From Planctomycetia bacterium (GTDB taxonomy: Bacteria > Planctomycetota > Brocadiia > Brocadiales > Brocadiaceae): a stretch of 64,000 bases of DNA. The stretch is taken from the NCBI GenBank assembly GCA_015075005.1, contig JABTVC010000001.1:1178001-1242000 (forward strand), given 5' to 3'. A model generated the notes under the pieces. That model was not told the DNA's origin, did no database searches, and worked only from the letters and a program-made list of their open reading frames with translations. Positions within the stretch are counted from its first letter, which is position 1; each line of letters opens with the position of its first letter. Positions 8,290 through 17,498 of this stretch are shown one piece after another. The position numbers were made by a program, and so were the translations under genes.

Positions 8290-8318
8290 TTGACATAGAT
8301 TTAATTATATTGTACCTT
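8290..8318 (+). promoter_or_regulatory. Candidate sigma-70-type promoter for the riboswitch operon
   Basis: A perfect TTGACA at 8290-8295 is followed after 17 bases by TACCTT at 8313-8318, a weak -10 match. Transcription would begin near 8325, about 45 bases before the riboswitch core. The position fits but the -10 box is poor. Confidence 0.4.
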
Positions 8319-8365
8319 AGTCTCCGACTAACACACTAACACACATTATAAAACAAATACATTTC

Positions 8366-8459
8366 GATAAGGGCAAACCCTGAGTGATCAGGAGACGCAA
8401 AGTAATAGGGTCTTCTTAATACAAGGATGTAGTTTAAGAGAAGATAACTCTATCCTTAC
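8366..8459 (+). ncRNA. Cyclic-di-GMP-I riboswitch (GEMM-I)
   Basis: The segment carries the GEMM-I hallmarks in order. GGGCAAACC is followed by a short hairpin CCTGA-GTGA-TCAGG capped by a GNRA tetraloop. Next comes the diagnostic GACGCAAAG. A second stem follows, with AGGAT at 8433-8437 pairing with ATCCT at 8451-8455. GEMM-I aptamers bind cyclic di-GMP. A strong terminator lies 19 bases downstream and the operon starts at 8622, so control is probably by transcription termination. The direction of the switch (ON or OFF) cannot be read without folding. Confidence 0.85.
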
Positions 8460-8477
8460 ATTGAGTCGTAAAAAGAC

Positions 8478-8529
8478 AGCCTTACTGCCGAAGATGTTTC
8501 AATGAACATTTTTCCAGTAAGGCTTTTTT
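8478..8529 (+). terminator. Riboswitch expression-platform terminator
   Basis: Perfect 10-bp arms AGCCTTACTG (8478-8487) and CAGTAAGGCT (8515-8524) are followed by T residues. It lies between the GEMM-I aptamer and the first gene of the operon, as expected for a riboswitch-controlled attenuator. Confidence 0.82.
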
Positions 8530-8621
8530 GTTTTAATGGTCTAGCGCAATTTTTAAACGTATATTTTTATTCTGTAATGCAAGTGCGTACCACAAACATA
8601 ATTTTATGAAGCGGGTATTGC

Positions 8622-9980
8622 ATGGCAAGGATAAAAGGTTCTACCCTAACTAATGGCGCGCGTGTGGCGATAATCGGAGGTGGTCCGGCGGGGTCTTTTT
8701 TTAGCATTTTTGCCTCAAAATTAGCCAGGGATATAGGCAGGGCAATCGACTTCACCATTTACGAAAAAAAGACGTTCACGAACCATGGGGCATCAGGTTG
8801 TAATATGTGTGCAGGGGTTGTCTCTGAGTCCCTGGTGCAAACACTGGCAATAGAAGGTGTTAATTTGCCTTCTTCCGTTGTACGATGGGGCATAGAGTCC
8901 TATTTCTTCCATACACAAAATGGCAGTGTTCAAATAAAGTCTTCACGTCTCCAGCAACGGGGCATCGCTACAATATTCAGGGGTGGTGGACCCGCTGGAA
9001 GCTCGGAGCAAGGTGTACAAAGCTTTGACGAGTTTCTGCTCCAAAAAGCAGTTGAACAGGGAGCTTATGTGAAACATGCTTTTGTTGATGAGGTCCGTCT
9101 GGAAGGAGATAAACCTATTCTCTTTTCGGGTGGAAAGATACTGCAGGATTGTGACCTCCTTGTGGGTGCATTTGGGGTTAAAGCAGGTACGGGCAGGATG
9201 TATGAGAAACTCGGCATTGGGTACAAGATCCCTTCCACCATCAAGGCCACTCAATCCGAGATCGAACTGGGAAGTGATTGGATTGCAAGCCGATTTGGAC
9301 ACTCGATACACATCTTTTTACTGCACATCCCCGGGATAAAATTTGTAAGTATTATACCGAAAGGGGATTACATTACAATCAGCATGCTGGGAAAGAAAAC
9401 CGATGTTGAGCATATAAAGACCTTTCTTAGCCATCCTGTAATGAAAAAGATGCTTCCTTCGGGCTTCAAAATACCCGAAAGATTTTGTCACTGTTTTCCC
9501 AAAATAATTGTCGGTGCCGCAAGAAAGCCTTTTGCCAATAAACTGGCGTTTGTAGGAGATGCCAGTAGTGTGAGACTATATAAAGATGGAATAGGCTCTG
9601 CTTACATAACTTCCAAAGCGGCAGCCTATACAGCACTTCTCCATGGAGTAGGAGAAGAAGACTTCAGAAAGCATTACCTCCCCGTTTGTAAAACCCTGAA
9701 TAGAGATAACCTGTTTGGTCAATTCCTTTTCTCGGTAAACGCTCTTATCTCTATCGTATCGCCGGTGAACAGGAGCTACTTCAAATTGATCCAGTGGGAG
9801 CAAAAGAATTTACAAAAGGATACTCCCAATAGCGACATCCTCTGGGACATGCTCACCGGAAGCAGATTCTATAAAGACATCTTCTTCAGGACACTAAACC
9901 CTTGGCCTACCATTTACGTGTTGGGGGCAATGGTCATTTCTTCTTTCAGAAAAGTGTTCTTTCCCCACATGAGAAAATAA
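8622..9980 (+). CDS. Geranylgeranyl-reductase-family flavoprotein
   Basis: The product is a 452-residue FAD-dependent oxidoreductase. The N-terminal dinucleotide-binding motif is VAIIGGGPAGSFF (residues 15-27). A CxxCAG motif (GCNMCAGVV) is typical of geranylgeranyl-reductase-like flavoproteins that saturate isoprenoid chains. The second FAD motif, LAFVGDASSVRLYKDGIGSA, lies near residue 310. The C-terminal 90 residues are variable and end in a hydrophobic stretch, perhaps a membrane contact. The exact substrate is unknown; isoprenoid or quinone-side-chain reduction is inference from the family. It is the first gene after the c-di-GMP riboswitch and is 14 bases from the next gene. Confidence 0.82.
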   Translation: MARIKGSTLTNGARVAIIGGGPAGSFFSIFASKLARDIGRAIDFTIYEKKTFTNHGASGCNMCAGVVSESLVQTLAIEGVNLPSSVVRWGIESYFFHTQNGSVQIKSSRLQQRGIATIFRGGGPAGSSEQGVQSFDEFLLQKAVEQGAYVKHAFVDEVRLEGDKPILFSGGKILQDCDLLVGAFGVKAGTGRMYEKLGIGYKIPSTIKATQSEIELGSDWIASRFGHSIHIFLLHIPGIKFVSIIPKGDYITISMLGKKTDVEHIKTFLSHPVMKKMLPSGFKIPERFCHCFPKIIVGAARKPFANKLAFVGDASSVRLYKDGIGSAYITSKAAAYTALLHGVGEEDFRKHYLPVCKTLNRDNLFGQFLFSVNALISIVSPVNRSYFKLIQWEQKNLQKDTPNSDILWDMLTGSRFYKDIFFRTLNPWPTIYVLGAMVISSFRKVFFPHMRK

Positions 9981-9994
9981 AAAGGAGTCGTACC

Positions 9995-10522
9995 ATGTCA
10001 GAAGAATCTCTTCTGGGCAGGTTATACAAAGATGGCGAGATCATTGTTGAGGAAGGCATACAGAGCCGCAGTATGTATGTGATACAGAGCGGAAAGGCAA
10101 AGGTTGTAAAAAGCGATGAAGACGGTGAAACCATTCTTGCCCTATTGGGGGAGGGTGACATCTTTGGCGAGATGAGTCTTTTCGATGCCATTCCCCGTTC
10201 AGCTACGGTTAAGGCTGCTGGAAATACAAGGGTACTTGCCATAGAACACGAAGGGCTTCTCAAGAGGATTAAAATGGATCCTACCCTTGCCTTTCGTATC
10301 ATCAGGCAGATGAGTCAACGCATCAGAGATTTGAATACCAGGCTAATCTTTGCACAGGAAACAATTAATCATGCCAACAATAAACTACTACAGCTTAATA
10401 AAACTGAAAACGTTTGTATCAAAGACCGTGAAACAAAGTTAAGTCATATTGTAACCCAGCTACAAGAGAAACTCCATAAGTTAACTGAGCAGTTCATCCA
10501 GGGAGATGAAACTTTACAGTAA
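9995..10522 (+). CDS. Cyclic-nucleotide-binding-domain protein without output domain
   Basis: The product is 175 residues. Residues 1-115 form a Crp-type cyclic-nucleotide-binding domain. The phosphate-binding cassette is easily seen (FGEMSLFDAIPRSATV, residues 57-72, with the key Glu and Arg). No helix-turn-helix follows. Instead the C-terminal 60 residues look coiled-coil (QETINHANNKLLQLNK, HIVTQLQEKLHKLTEQ). It may work as a protein-interaction sensor of cAMP. Start 9995 is set by AAGGAG at 9982-9987; a longer frame from 9902 overlaps the upstream gene. The adenylate cyclase three genes downstream is the obvious source of ligand. Confidence 0.85.
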   Translation: MSEESLLGRLYKDGEIIVEEGIQSRSMYVIQSGKAKVVKSDEDGETILALLGEGDIFGEMSLFDAIPRSATVKAAGNTRVLAIEHEGLLKRIKMDPTLAFRIIRQMSQRIRDLNTRLIFAQETINHANNKLLQLNKTENVCIKDRETKLSHIVTQLQEKLHKLTEQFIQGDETLQ

Positions 10523-10559
10523 TTTAATCATATAGCTGCAAGGGAGAAGATGCTGTACT

Positions 10560-11540
10560 ATGGCACAAAAATACTCTAAACCGCACAGCTATCGAAACGT
10601 TACCGTACAATTCTGTTTTGTCCTTGCGTTTCTTTTCCAGACCGCATTCCTGATTCCTCATGTACTTGCAGATGAAAACACAGTCATCATTATTCGAAGT
10701 CAACAAATTGCAGCGTATAATGAGGCGATTAAGGGTTTCGAAGAAGAATGCAAAGGGAAAAATATCTCTGTAAGGGCGATCTACGATCTGAACGGCAACA
10801 CAGAAGATGGCAAGCGAATCATTCAAAATATCAAGGATAGCGGACTTAAGCCCAAGGGCATTTTAGCCGTAGGTGTACTTGCAGCAACCCTCATAAAAGA
10901 TCAATTCCCCAATGTCCCCATTATATTTTGCATGGTTATTAATCATGAACGTTTCAATTTACAGGGAGCTAATATTACTGGTATTTCTTCTGAAGCATCG
11001 TTAGAAGATCAGTTTGCCGTCCTAAAAGAACTCCTGGGCACACAGAAGAATGTAGGTGTCATCTATGACCAGGCGAAAACGGGGAAAATTATCTCAGAGG
11101 CAACCATTGTGGCAGAAAAATTCAAATTCAATCTTATCAAAAGAGAGGTCTTGTCTGAAAAGGAGGTCGCATCTGCACTAAATAATATTATCAATAAAAT
11201 TGATGCCTTATGGATAATACCCGACAGTACAGTAATTACAAAGACTACGCTTAGTGTTATCTCTAAAACAACTTTAGAGCACCGGCTGCCAATATTCTGT
11301 ACTTCCGATGCTATTGTAAAAGCAGGGGCGCTGCTCTCCGTTTCACCAAATTATAGGTCTACAGGTCTGCAAGCAGCCCAACTTGCACAAACATTGCTAA
11401 ACAACCCGGCGACAACTTCGCTGGGCATTAAACAACCAAACACGTTAAAATTAACCCTAAATACCCAAACGGCAAAATTAATTGGGATAAATCCATCATT
11501 CATTAAGTTTTACCCAGATATAGTTTTATATCCACAATAG
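10560..11540 (+). CDS. ABC-type substrate-binding protein (DUF534/TrpX-like)
   Basis: The product is 326 residues. An N-terminal signal segment (QFCFVLAFLFQTAFLIPHVLA) is followed by a periplasmic-binding fold: VIIIRSQQIAAYNEAIKGFE, GILAVGVLAATLIKDQFPNVPIIFCMV and SPNYRSTGLQAAQLAQ. This pattern is typical of the ABC_sub_bind (DUF534) group. No ABC permease or ATPase genes are nearby. In this setting, between a cNMP-binding protein and a histidine kinase, it may serve as a ligand sensor for the kinase rather than in transport; that is inference. AGGGAGA precedes the start. Confidence 0.8.
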   Translation: MAQKYSKPHSYRNVTVQFCFVLAFLFQTAFLIPHVLADENTVIIIRSQQIAAYNEAIKGFEEECKGKNISVRAIYDLNGNTEDGKRIIQNIKDSGLKPKGILAVGVLAATLIKDQFPNVPIIFCMVINHERFNLQGANITGISSEASLEDQFAVLKELLGTQKNVGVIYDQAKTGKIISEATIVAEKFKFNLIKREVLSEKEVASALNNIINKIDALWIIPDSTVITKTTLSVISKTTLEHRLPIFCTSDAIVKAGALLSVSPNYRSTGLQAAQLAQTLLNNPATTSLGIKQPNTLKLTLNTQTAKLIGINPSFIKFYPDIVLYPQ

Positions 11541-11559
11541 TTTTTAATTTCTGAATCTC

Positions 11560-13212
11560 ATGATGAGTATTCGTACAAAGTTTATCTTTTTTATGAGCAT
11601 GCTGGTAATCATGATTGGTCTACTCAGTTGTCTCTTCTTTTTAATCCATTCAAAAAGACAACAGGAGGAGGTACTAAAAAGATTCGGTACGTCCCTTGTT
11701 ATGTTGCTTGCTCAAGACAACGAAGTCAAACATGCCTTGAGCTCCGCACAGCCTGCATTCCTGGATGCCCCTATCCATAAGGTTCGGGAGCTCGACAGGG
11801 AAGAGGAAATCGGTTACCTGCGTATATCAAATAGCCAGGCAGTCATGGTTGAAGAAAAGGCACCATGGATTAACATAGATTTGAAAGGAATTCCTTTTAA
11901 AATAAACTATCAAGAATCAACCGGAACACTCTCCCGTGACATGTGGACCAGAGGTGGTCGCCATGCCATGGATAAACCCTTCCAATATCAAGATAAACCT
12001 CTCGTCAGTTGCATTAAACCCATTCCAGGAGAGGTGTTTTGTGATTTCTTACTACCTATTTTCGAGAAACAGACCTTTTCAGAGGAGGAATTTGCCGCAC
12101 AGATTTTAGGTGAGGACAGAGTCACCAAAGAGGATGTACAACCGATTTTGGGTTTCGTTCAGGTCGGTTTATCCCACCATAAATTAAACGAAAGGATTCA
12201 TAAGATCATATGGCAAAGCATTATCCCCATGGGGTTATTTATTGTCTTTGGGTGGATATGCATTACATTCTTTCTCACGAGATATATTATTTCTCCGCTA
12301 CAATATATGGCGAGCATTACCCTTGACATTGCCAAAGGGAACTTCACCCGCACGGTAGATATCCATTCAAAAGACGAGATTGGACAACTATCTATGAACT
12401 TTAACCAGATGACCCAGTCACTCAGGGGGCTTAGTGATGAAAAAGAAAAGATTATGGCTCAGTTACGAGAGCACATTCATGATCTGTGTCATGCAAATCA
12501 AGAACTGAAAAAGGCCCAGGAACGCCTGATACGCTCAGAAAAATTAGCTGTCGTTGGTAAGTTGGCATCAGGCGTTGGACATGAATTGAGAAATCCTCTG
12601 GGAGCCATCAGAAACGCACTTTTCGTCATAAAAAAGAAGACATCAGATACCGGTGTGTTAAAGGACAACCAAAAGTTACATCAATTAATTGAAATTGTCG
12701 AGAGGGAAACAGAGAGAAGTATAAAAATCGTTAATGATCTGCTGGGGTTTTCAAGGACATCAAAACCCGCCGTATCCCCCACACATATCAATTCTATCAT
12801 TGAATCTTCTCTTTCAAGACTCAAGATTCCGGAGAAAATTAAAACGGTCGTACAGGGGGAAGAATCCTTGCCGTTGGTACTCGTCGACCAAAGTCAGATC
12901 GAGCAGGTATTTATCAATCTGATCCAAAATGCCTGCGATGCCATGCCTCTGGGCGGACTATTAACCATTCGTACATGCAAAGAAGACCCCCTTTTTTTAA
13001 CCATCGCCTTTACAGACACAGGATGCGGTATTCCAGATAATATTAAAAATTTTATTTTTGACCCACTGTTCACTACAAAATCAAGAGGACTTGGATTGGG
13101 TTTGGCCGTCAGTTCCAGTATTATACTAAGACACGGAGGATGTATTGATTTAAAAAGTAAAGAAGGGGCAGGTTCTACGTTTATTGTTAAATTACCCATC
13201 GGAAATATTTAA
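11560..13212 (+). CDS. Membrane sensor histidine kinase (HAMP type)
   Basis: The product is 550 residues. A transmembrane helix at about 7-28 is followed by an extracytoplasmic sensor region of about 190 residues and a second helix near 220-240. A HAMP domain (about 240-292) and a coiled linker lead to the dimerisation box with phospho-acceptor His341 (GVGHELRNPLGAIRNA). The ATPase domain carries the N box (INLIQNACDAM), G1 (DTGCGIP) and G2 (SRGLGLGLAVS). It lies 19 bases after the binding-protein gene and 10 bases before the receiver-cyclase gene, so it most likely phosphorylates that protein. Confidence 0.92.
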   Translation: MMSIRTKFIFFMSMLVIMIGLLSCLFFLIHSKRQQEEVLKRFGTSLVMLLAQDNEVKHALSSAQPAFLDAPIHKVRELDREEEIGYLRISNSQAVMVEEKAPWINIDLKGIPFKINYQESTGTLSRDMWTRGGRHAMDKPFQYQDKPLVSCIKPIPGEVFCDFLLPIFEKQTFSEEEFAAQILGEDRVTKEDVQPILGFVQVGLSHHKLNERIHKIIWQSIIPMGLFIVFGWICITFFLTRYIISPLQYMASITLDIAKGNFTRTVDIHSKDEIGQLSMNFNQMTQSLRGLSDEKEKIMAQLREHIHDLCHANQELKKAQERLIRSEKLAVVGKLASGVGHELRNPLGAIRNALFVIKKKTSDTGVLKDNQKLHQLIEIVERETERSIKIVNDLLGFSRTSKPAVSPTHINSIIESSLSRLKIPEKIKTVVQGEESLPLVLVDQSQIEQVFINLIQNACDAMPLGGLLTIRTCKEDPLFLTIAFTDTGCGIPDNIKNFIFDPLFTTKSRGLGLGLAVSSSIILRHGGCIDLKSKEGAGSTFIVKLPIGNI

Positions 13213-13222
13213 GGATAACAAA

Positions 13223-14377
13223 ATGGTGAATGAACTATCTCATAAAACCTGCATCATGTTAGTCTATGATGACCTTTCTTTGTTACAAACTACTACCGTG
13301 GTGTTAGAGGAAGACGGCTATGACGTTCTCCTGTGTAATGGGGGAAAAGAGGCTATTGACAAATTTAATGACACCGTTTTTGCTATCATACTGGATATCA
13401 ATATGCCGGATATATCAGGACTGGAGGTATTCGAGATTATTAAAACTAAAAATCAATACATTCCCATCATTTTTCATACCGGTTACAATGAAAAGGAGAG
13501 AAGGATTGACATCCGCAAGCACTTTCGGCCGCACGCATACGTGGTTAAGGGTTGTGACCCGGAGCAATTACTCGACACCGTTGCTGGTGCAGTGGAATCG
13601 TACAAAAATATCAGAGAAAATATCAAACTGAACGAGGTACTCAGGGAACGAAACACATTGATTGAAGAATTCAATCGGTCGCTGGAAGAGAAGGTGAAAA
13701 GACAGGTCGAAGAAATTCAGAGGACCTCTCGTTTAAAAAGGTACGTCTCACCACAAATTGCCGAAAATATTATCTCTCTTGGTAGCGATAAATACCTGAA
13801 TAATGCCAGAAAATTATTGACGATATGTTTTTCCGATCTAAAAGGTTTTACTGAGGCAACTGAAAGTATGGAGCCAGAGGATACCATAAACTTATTAAAC
13901 GAATATTTTACAGAAATGACTAACATCATCTTTAGATATGGCGGTACCCTTGATAAATTCATCGGGGATGGAATTCTTGTATTTTTCGGCGATCCAATTA
14001 TGTATAATAACCACGCCGAGAGGGCGATTAGAATGGCAATTGATATGCGGGAAAAAGTACGTGAACTGCGTAACCACTGGCTTAAAAGCGGATGTAATAT
14101 TGATATCTACTTCGGTCTAAACACCGGATATGTTACTGTTGGAAATATCGGATCAGAAATCCAGATGAACTACACCGTTATCGGACACCAGGTCAATATT
14201 GCCCACAGATTACAGATGGAAGCCAGGCCAGGTCAAATCCTGATCACGGCACGCACACTGTCGGAAATAAAGGACGTGGTAGAAACGGAAATAATCAAAA
14301 ATGTAAAACTGAAGGGGATTATTAAACCGATTGATGTATATGATGTTTTAAGGTTAAAGGAGTGTCCCTATGAATAA
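13223..14377 (+). CDS. Response regulator with class III adenylate cyclase domain
   Basis: The product is 384 residues. The receiver (about 1-115) has the acidic pair (YDD), the phospho-acceptor Asp in ILDINMP, the switch Thr (FHTGY) and the Lys (VVKG). A coiled linker leads to a class III cyclase domain (about 190-355). Its metal-binding aspartates are in CFSDLKGFTEA and DKFIGDGILVFFG. The base-specifying Lys (TLDKF) and Thr (NYTVIG) favour ATP, so the product should be cAMP. ATG 13223 with AAGGA upstream is preferred to a TTG at 13184 inside the kinase gene. The gene overlaps the TonB receptor by 8 bases. Confidence 0.92.
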   Translation: MVNELSHKTCIMLVYDDLSLLQTTTVVLEEDGYDVLLCNGGKEAIDKFNDTVFAIILDINMPDISGLEVFEIIKTKNQYIPIIFHTGYNEKERRIDIRKHFRPHAYVVKGCDPEQLLDTVAGAVESYKNIRENIKLNEVLRERNTLIEEFNRSLEEKVKRQVEEIQRTSRLKRYVSPQIAENIISLGSDKYLNNARKLLTICFSDLKGFTEATESMEPEDTINLLNEYFTEMTNIIFRYGGTLDKFIGDGILVFFGDPIMYNNHAERAIRMAIDMREKVRELRNHWLKSGCNIDIYFGLNTGYVTVGNIGSEIQMNYTVIGHQVNIAHRLQMEARPGQILITARTLSEIKDVVETEIIKNVKLKGIIKPIDVYDVLRLKECPYE

Positions 14378-16559
14378 ATTACTTACAGATTTGTTTCTAC
14401 CGTGTTCAACCGTTTGGTTAAGTTTTGTCTTTTTAGGTTCGCCAATCATCTTTGCCGATGAAATTGACACATCCTCAACTTCCATCAAGGAAACAGCCCG
14501 ACCATTTGAGACCATGGCCGACAGAGAAGAGAAACACAGTGACGACATGAAAACTGTCTTAGCTGAAGAATTCTCAACCGAAGCCATCTGGTTTGGTTAT
14601 GGGGAAGAAGTAACCATCGCAACAAGACATGAAACCCCAATCGGCAAGGCGCCGAGCATCGTTACCGTGATTACGGCTGAAGAGATTAAGAATTTAGGGT
14701 ATCGCACTTTTGTTGAAATACTCAGAATCGTACCGGGGTTTGAGATCCTGAAGGAGGCCGGTACCGGAGTTGTTGAACCTGCCGTCCGTGGTATTGCAAG
14801 TGCAAGCAAAGTAAAGGTAATGCTCAATGGACATACGGTAAACACAACCCTTACCGGTTCAGCCTTTGGCAGGTTTGATGATTTCCCTGTAGAAAATATC
14901 AAGAGGTTAGAAATCATACGGGGACCAGGTTCTGCCATGTACGGTGAAAACGCATTTACGGCGGTTATCAATATTATTACCAAGGACGCAGCAGATATTG
15001 ATGGTGTGAGGGTGAGCAGTGGTTACGGGAGTTTTGATACATACGAGGAAAATGTCGTGTTTGGCAAGAAGGTTGGAAAGATTGAAGTCTCTGGCATGGC
15101 TCACTACAGGCAGACCACAGGCTTTGATGGCGAGGTTGAAAGTGATTTTCAAACAATCTTTGATAGTGCTTTTGGGTCTCATGCCTCTTTGGCGCCCGGA
15201 CGTGTGCATGATGGAAGACAGGAATATGACCTTAATCTGAAAGTTGCTTATGAGGGTCTATGGCTGCAGGGATGGTATAGCAACAAAAACCGTGACCCTT
15301 TTATTGGTGGAAATCTTGCATTGAATGATGAATCTGATATTGGAAATAACTATGTGTTTGGCGAGATAGGATATAAGAAGACCTTTGATGAAAGATTTAC
15401 CTTAAAACCAAGGATCTATTATGATCAATTTGACAGCAACACTTACTTTGAAGCATTACCGGAAGGAACAGTCTTACCTGCGGATACCGATGGGAACGGG
15501 ATTCCGGAACTTGTCGTTTTTCCTGATGGGGTAATTAATGTGGTCAAGGGAATCGAAAGGGTTGCAGGCACAGAGATCCCTTTTGATTACCAAGTGTTTG
15601 ATGGAAATACGCTTACCCTGGGTTTGGAATACCGGTTGATCAATCAATCCAATAACTACTTTTTAAGCAATATGGATCCGGTAACAGGGGCGCCGCTGCC
15701 CTCTGTCCGGGATTTTTCAGATTCAGACCCCTTTCTTGAAGATGCCACACGAAGGATAGTGTCAGTTTATTTTCAGGATGTGTGGGACATTACTGATACC
15801 GTGAATCTTACCATTGGCGTGAGGCATGATCAATACAGCGATTTTGGTGATGCGACCAGTCCACGGGCAGGTTTAACGTGGGTATTTATGAAAGATGCAT
15901 CGGTAAAGTTTCTCTACGGAGAAGCATTCCGGGCGCCAAGTTTTTATGAGATGTTTAGGGCCGGGAGCGGGAACAAAGAGCTGGATCCAGAAACAATCAC
16001 GACATATGAGGTGGAATTGAGGTACAAATTTAACAAACACGTTACCAGCAGTGTTGGTTATTTCTACAACGATACTAATGATCTTATTTTCCTGAAACGT
16101 GGTCAGGATACTCCTATTTACGAAAATCTTACAGGTGCCCATGTGCAAGGCATTGAAATGGAAACCCGTGTGGACATCATCAAGGATAATTACGTCTTTA
16201 TGAATTATACCTTTCAAAATCCAGAAGATGATGACGGAAACGATATGCCATTTGTTGCGCAACACAAGGGCAACTTCGGTGTAAATGTACATTATTGGAA
16301 ATATATCAATACCAATCTGAGCGCTTTTGTAAGTGGGAACCGTTCCAGGGTCGATGATGACACAAGAGACGACTTACCGGCTTATACAATTCTCAATCTT
16401 TCTGTCATTGGAAAAGAATTCTTTAAAACCATGGAGGTGCAGGGAACGGTATTTAACATTCTTGATAAAGGTTACAGTGATCCGGGAGCTGTTTTCATAC
16501 CAAAAGACTTACCCCGGCCAGGAAGGACGTTTTTTGTTGGATTGAGCTACAAGTTCTAA
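14370..16559 (+). CDS. TonB-dependent outer-membrane receptor
   Basis: The product is 729 residues with an N-terminal signal segment (FLPCSTVWLSFVFLGSPIIFA). The plug domain (about 80-200) contains IVTVITAEEIKNLGYRTFVE, a typical plug start, and LEIIRGPGSAMYGENAFTAV. The rest is a beta-barrel with aromatic turns, ending in GRTFFVGLSYKF with the terminal Phe needed for barrel insertion. It takes up a chelated metal, vitamin or saccharide; the ligand is not evident. It is the last gene of the riboswitch operon and overlaps the cyclase stop codon. No TonB/ExbBD genes are in the window. Confidence 0.92.
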   Translation: MNKLLTDLFLPCSTVWLSFVFLGSPIIFADEIDTSSTSIKETARPFETMADREEKHSDDMKTVLAEEFSTEAIWFGYGEEVTIATRHETPIGKAPSIVTVITAEEIKNLGYRTFVEILRIVPGFEILKEAGTGVVEPAVRGIASASKVKVMLNGHTVNTTLTGSAFGRFDDFPVENIKRLEIIRGPGSAMYGENAFTAVINIITKDAADIDGVRVSSGYGSFDTYEENVVFGKKVGKIEVSGMAHYRQTTGFDGEVESDFQTIFDSAFGSHASLAPGRVHDGRQEYDLNLKVAYEGLWLQGWYSNKNRDPFIGGNLALNDESDIGNNYVFGEIGYKKTFDERFTLKPRIYYDQFDSNTYFEALPEGTVLPADTDGNGIPELVVFPDGVINVVKGIERVAGTEIPFDYQVFDGNTLTLGLEYRLINQSNNYFLSNMDPVTGAPLPSVRDFSDSDPFLEDATRRIVSVYFQDVWDITDTVNLTIGVRHDQYSDFGDATSPRAGLTWVFMKDASVKFLYGEAFRAPSFYEMFRAGSGNKELDPETITTYEVELRYKFNKHVTSSVGYFYNDTNDLIFLKRGQDTPIYENLTGAHVQGIEMETRVDIIKDNYVFMNYTFQNPEDDDGNDMPFVAQHKGNFGVNVHYWKYINTNLSAFVSGNRSRVDDDTRDDLPAYTILNLSVIGKEFFKTMEVQGTVFNILDKGYSDPGAVFIPKDLPRPGRTFFVGLSYKF

Positions 16560-16673
16560 ATAGTGATCATGGTTCTCAGTTTGCGGGCAATGATTTTACG
16601 GGAATACTCATAAGCAAAGAGATAGCAATTATACTCAAAATGCTCGCAAAATGTGGATTTCAAATTGACAATA

Positions 16674-16704
16674 GGGTGGCACGGACAAACTTTGTTTGAC
16701 CGTG
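16674..16704. repeat. Dispersed palindromic repeat, copy 1
   Basis: GGGTGGCACGGACAAAC is followed by TTTGTTTGACCGTG, an imperfect palindrome. A near-identical copy with perfect arms is at 46435-46467. It lies in the 267-bp gap between the TonB receptor and mscL, which otherwise shows nothing recognised. Confidence 0.5.
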
Positions 16705-16826
16705 TTGGAATTGGAGGAGTATAAAGTACTGTGTTGCGGTGTTGCTGCGTTACTTGTTGCTTGTTAAATGTTGTAAGAGTATATAAAGTTTAATTTATTG
16801 TTCAGAGATTTGAAAGGAAGAGTAAC

Positions 16827-17282
16827 ATGTTTAAAAAAGTATTAAAGGATTTTAAGGCATTTGCCATGCGGGGCAACGTGCTGGATTTGGCAATCGGTAT
16901 TATCATAGGTGCTGCTTTTGGCAAGATCGTCACCTCTCTTGTCAATGACGTCATCATGCCGCCGATTGGTCTGCTTCTTGGGAAAGTGGACTTCAGGAAC
17001 TTATTTTTCAACTTGTCAGGCACGTCCTATGGCAGCCGCGAAGCGGCACAGGCCGCAGGTGCGCCCACGATTAATTATGGGTTATTTATCAATACCGTCA
17101 TTGATTTTATCATTGTGGCATTTGCCATATTTATGTTAGTCCGGCTTATTAACAAAGCATTACAGCCGAAACCAGGAGCTGCATCACCACCGGCAACAAA
17201 GGTATGTGCATACTGTATTTCCGATATCCCGATCAAAGCTACCCGTTGCCCGCACTGTACGTCTGAATTGAAAGCAGCTTAA
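16827..17282 (+). CDS. mscL: Large-conductance mechanosensitive channel with C-terminal zinc ribbon
   Basis: Inner-membrane osmotic safety valve. The family start [20 protein letters not shown]-like sequence is present ([20 protein letters not shown]). Two transmembrane segments lie at about 15-45 and 85-110 with [10 protein letters not shown] between them. In place of the usual short C-terminal helix, the protein ends in a zinc ribbon with CAYC and CPHC (residues about 127-147). GAAAGGAAGAG precedes the ATG. At 151 residues it is normal length. Confidence 0.95.
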   Translation: MFKKVLKDFKAFAMRGNVLDLAIGIIIGAAFGKIVTSLVNDVIMPPIGLLLGKVDFRNLFFNLSGTSYGSREAAQAAGAPTINYGLFINTVIDFIIVAFAIFMLVRLINKALQPKPGAASPPATKVCAYCISDIPIKATRCPHCTSELKAA

Positions 17283-17352
17283 AACAAGGATAAAATACGG
17301 GAGTGAATGATCATAGCGGGATTATAATGAGTTGACGGTGACTGATGCAGTT

Positions 17353-17394
17353 CTGAGACGTTACTGCTGACCGTGGTAATCGGTAACGTCTTAG
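17353..17394. repeat. Stem-loop after mscL
   Basis: Arms at 17353-17364 and 17383-17394 pair over 12 bp with one mismatch (core GACGTTAC/GTAACGTC). No T-tract follows. It may protect the mRNA end or be a repeated palindrome. Confidence 0.35.
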
Positions 17395-17498
17395 ATATCC
17401 TGGCGCAGCGAAGCTGCAATCAAATTTTCTCCGTTTATTGAATGTACTCAAAAAACTTACAAAATAAAGATGTTGTAACAATTTAGTTTTTTGAAAAA

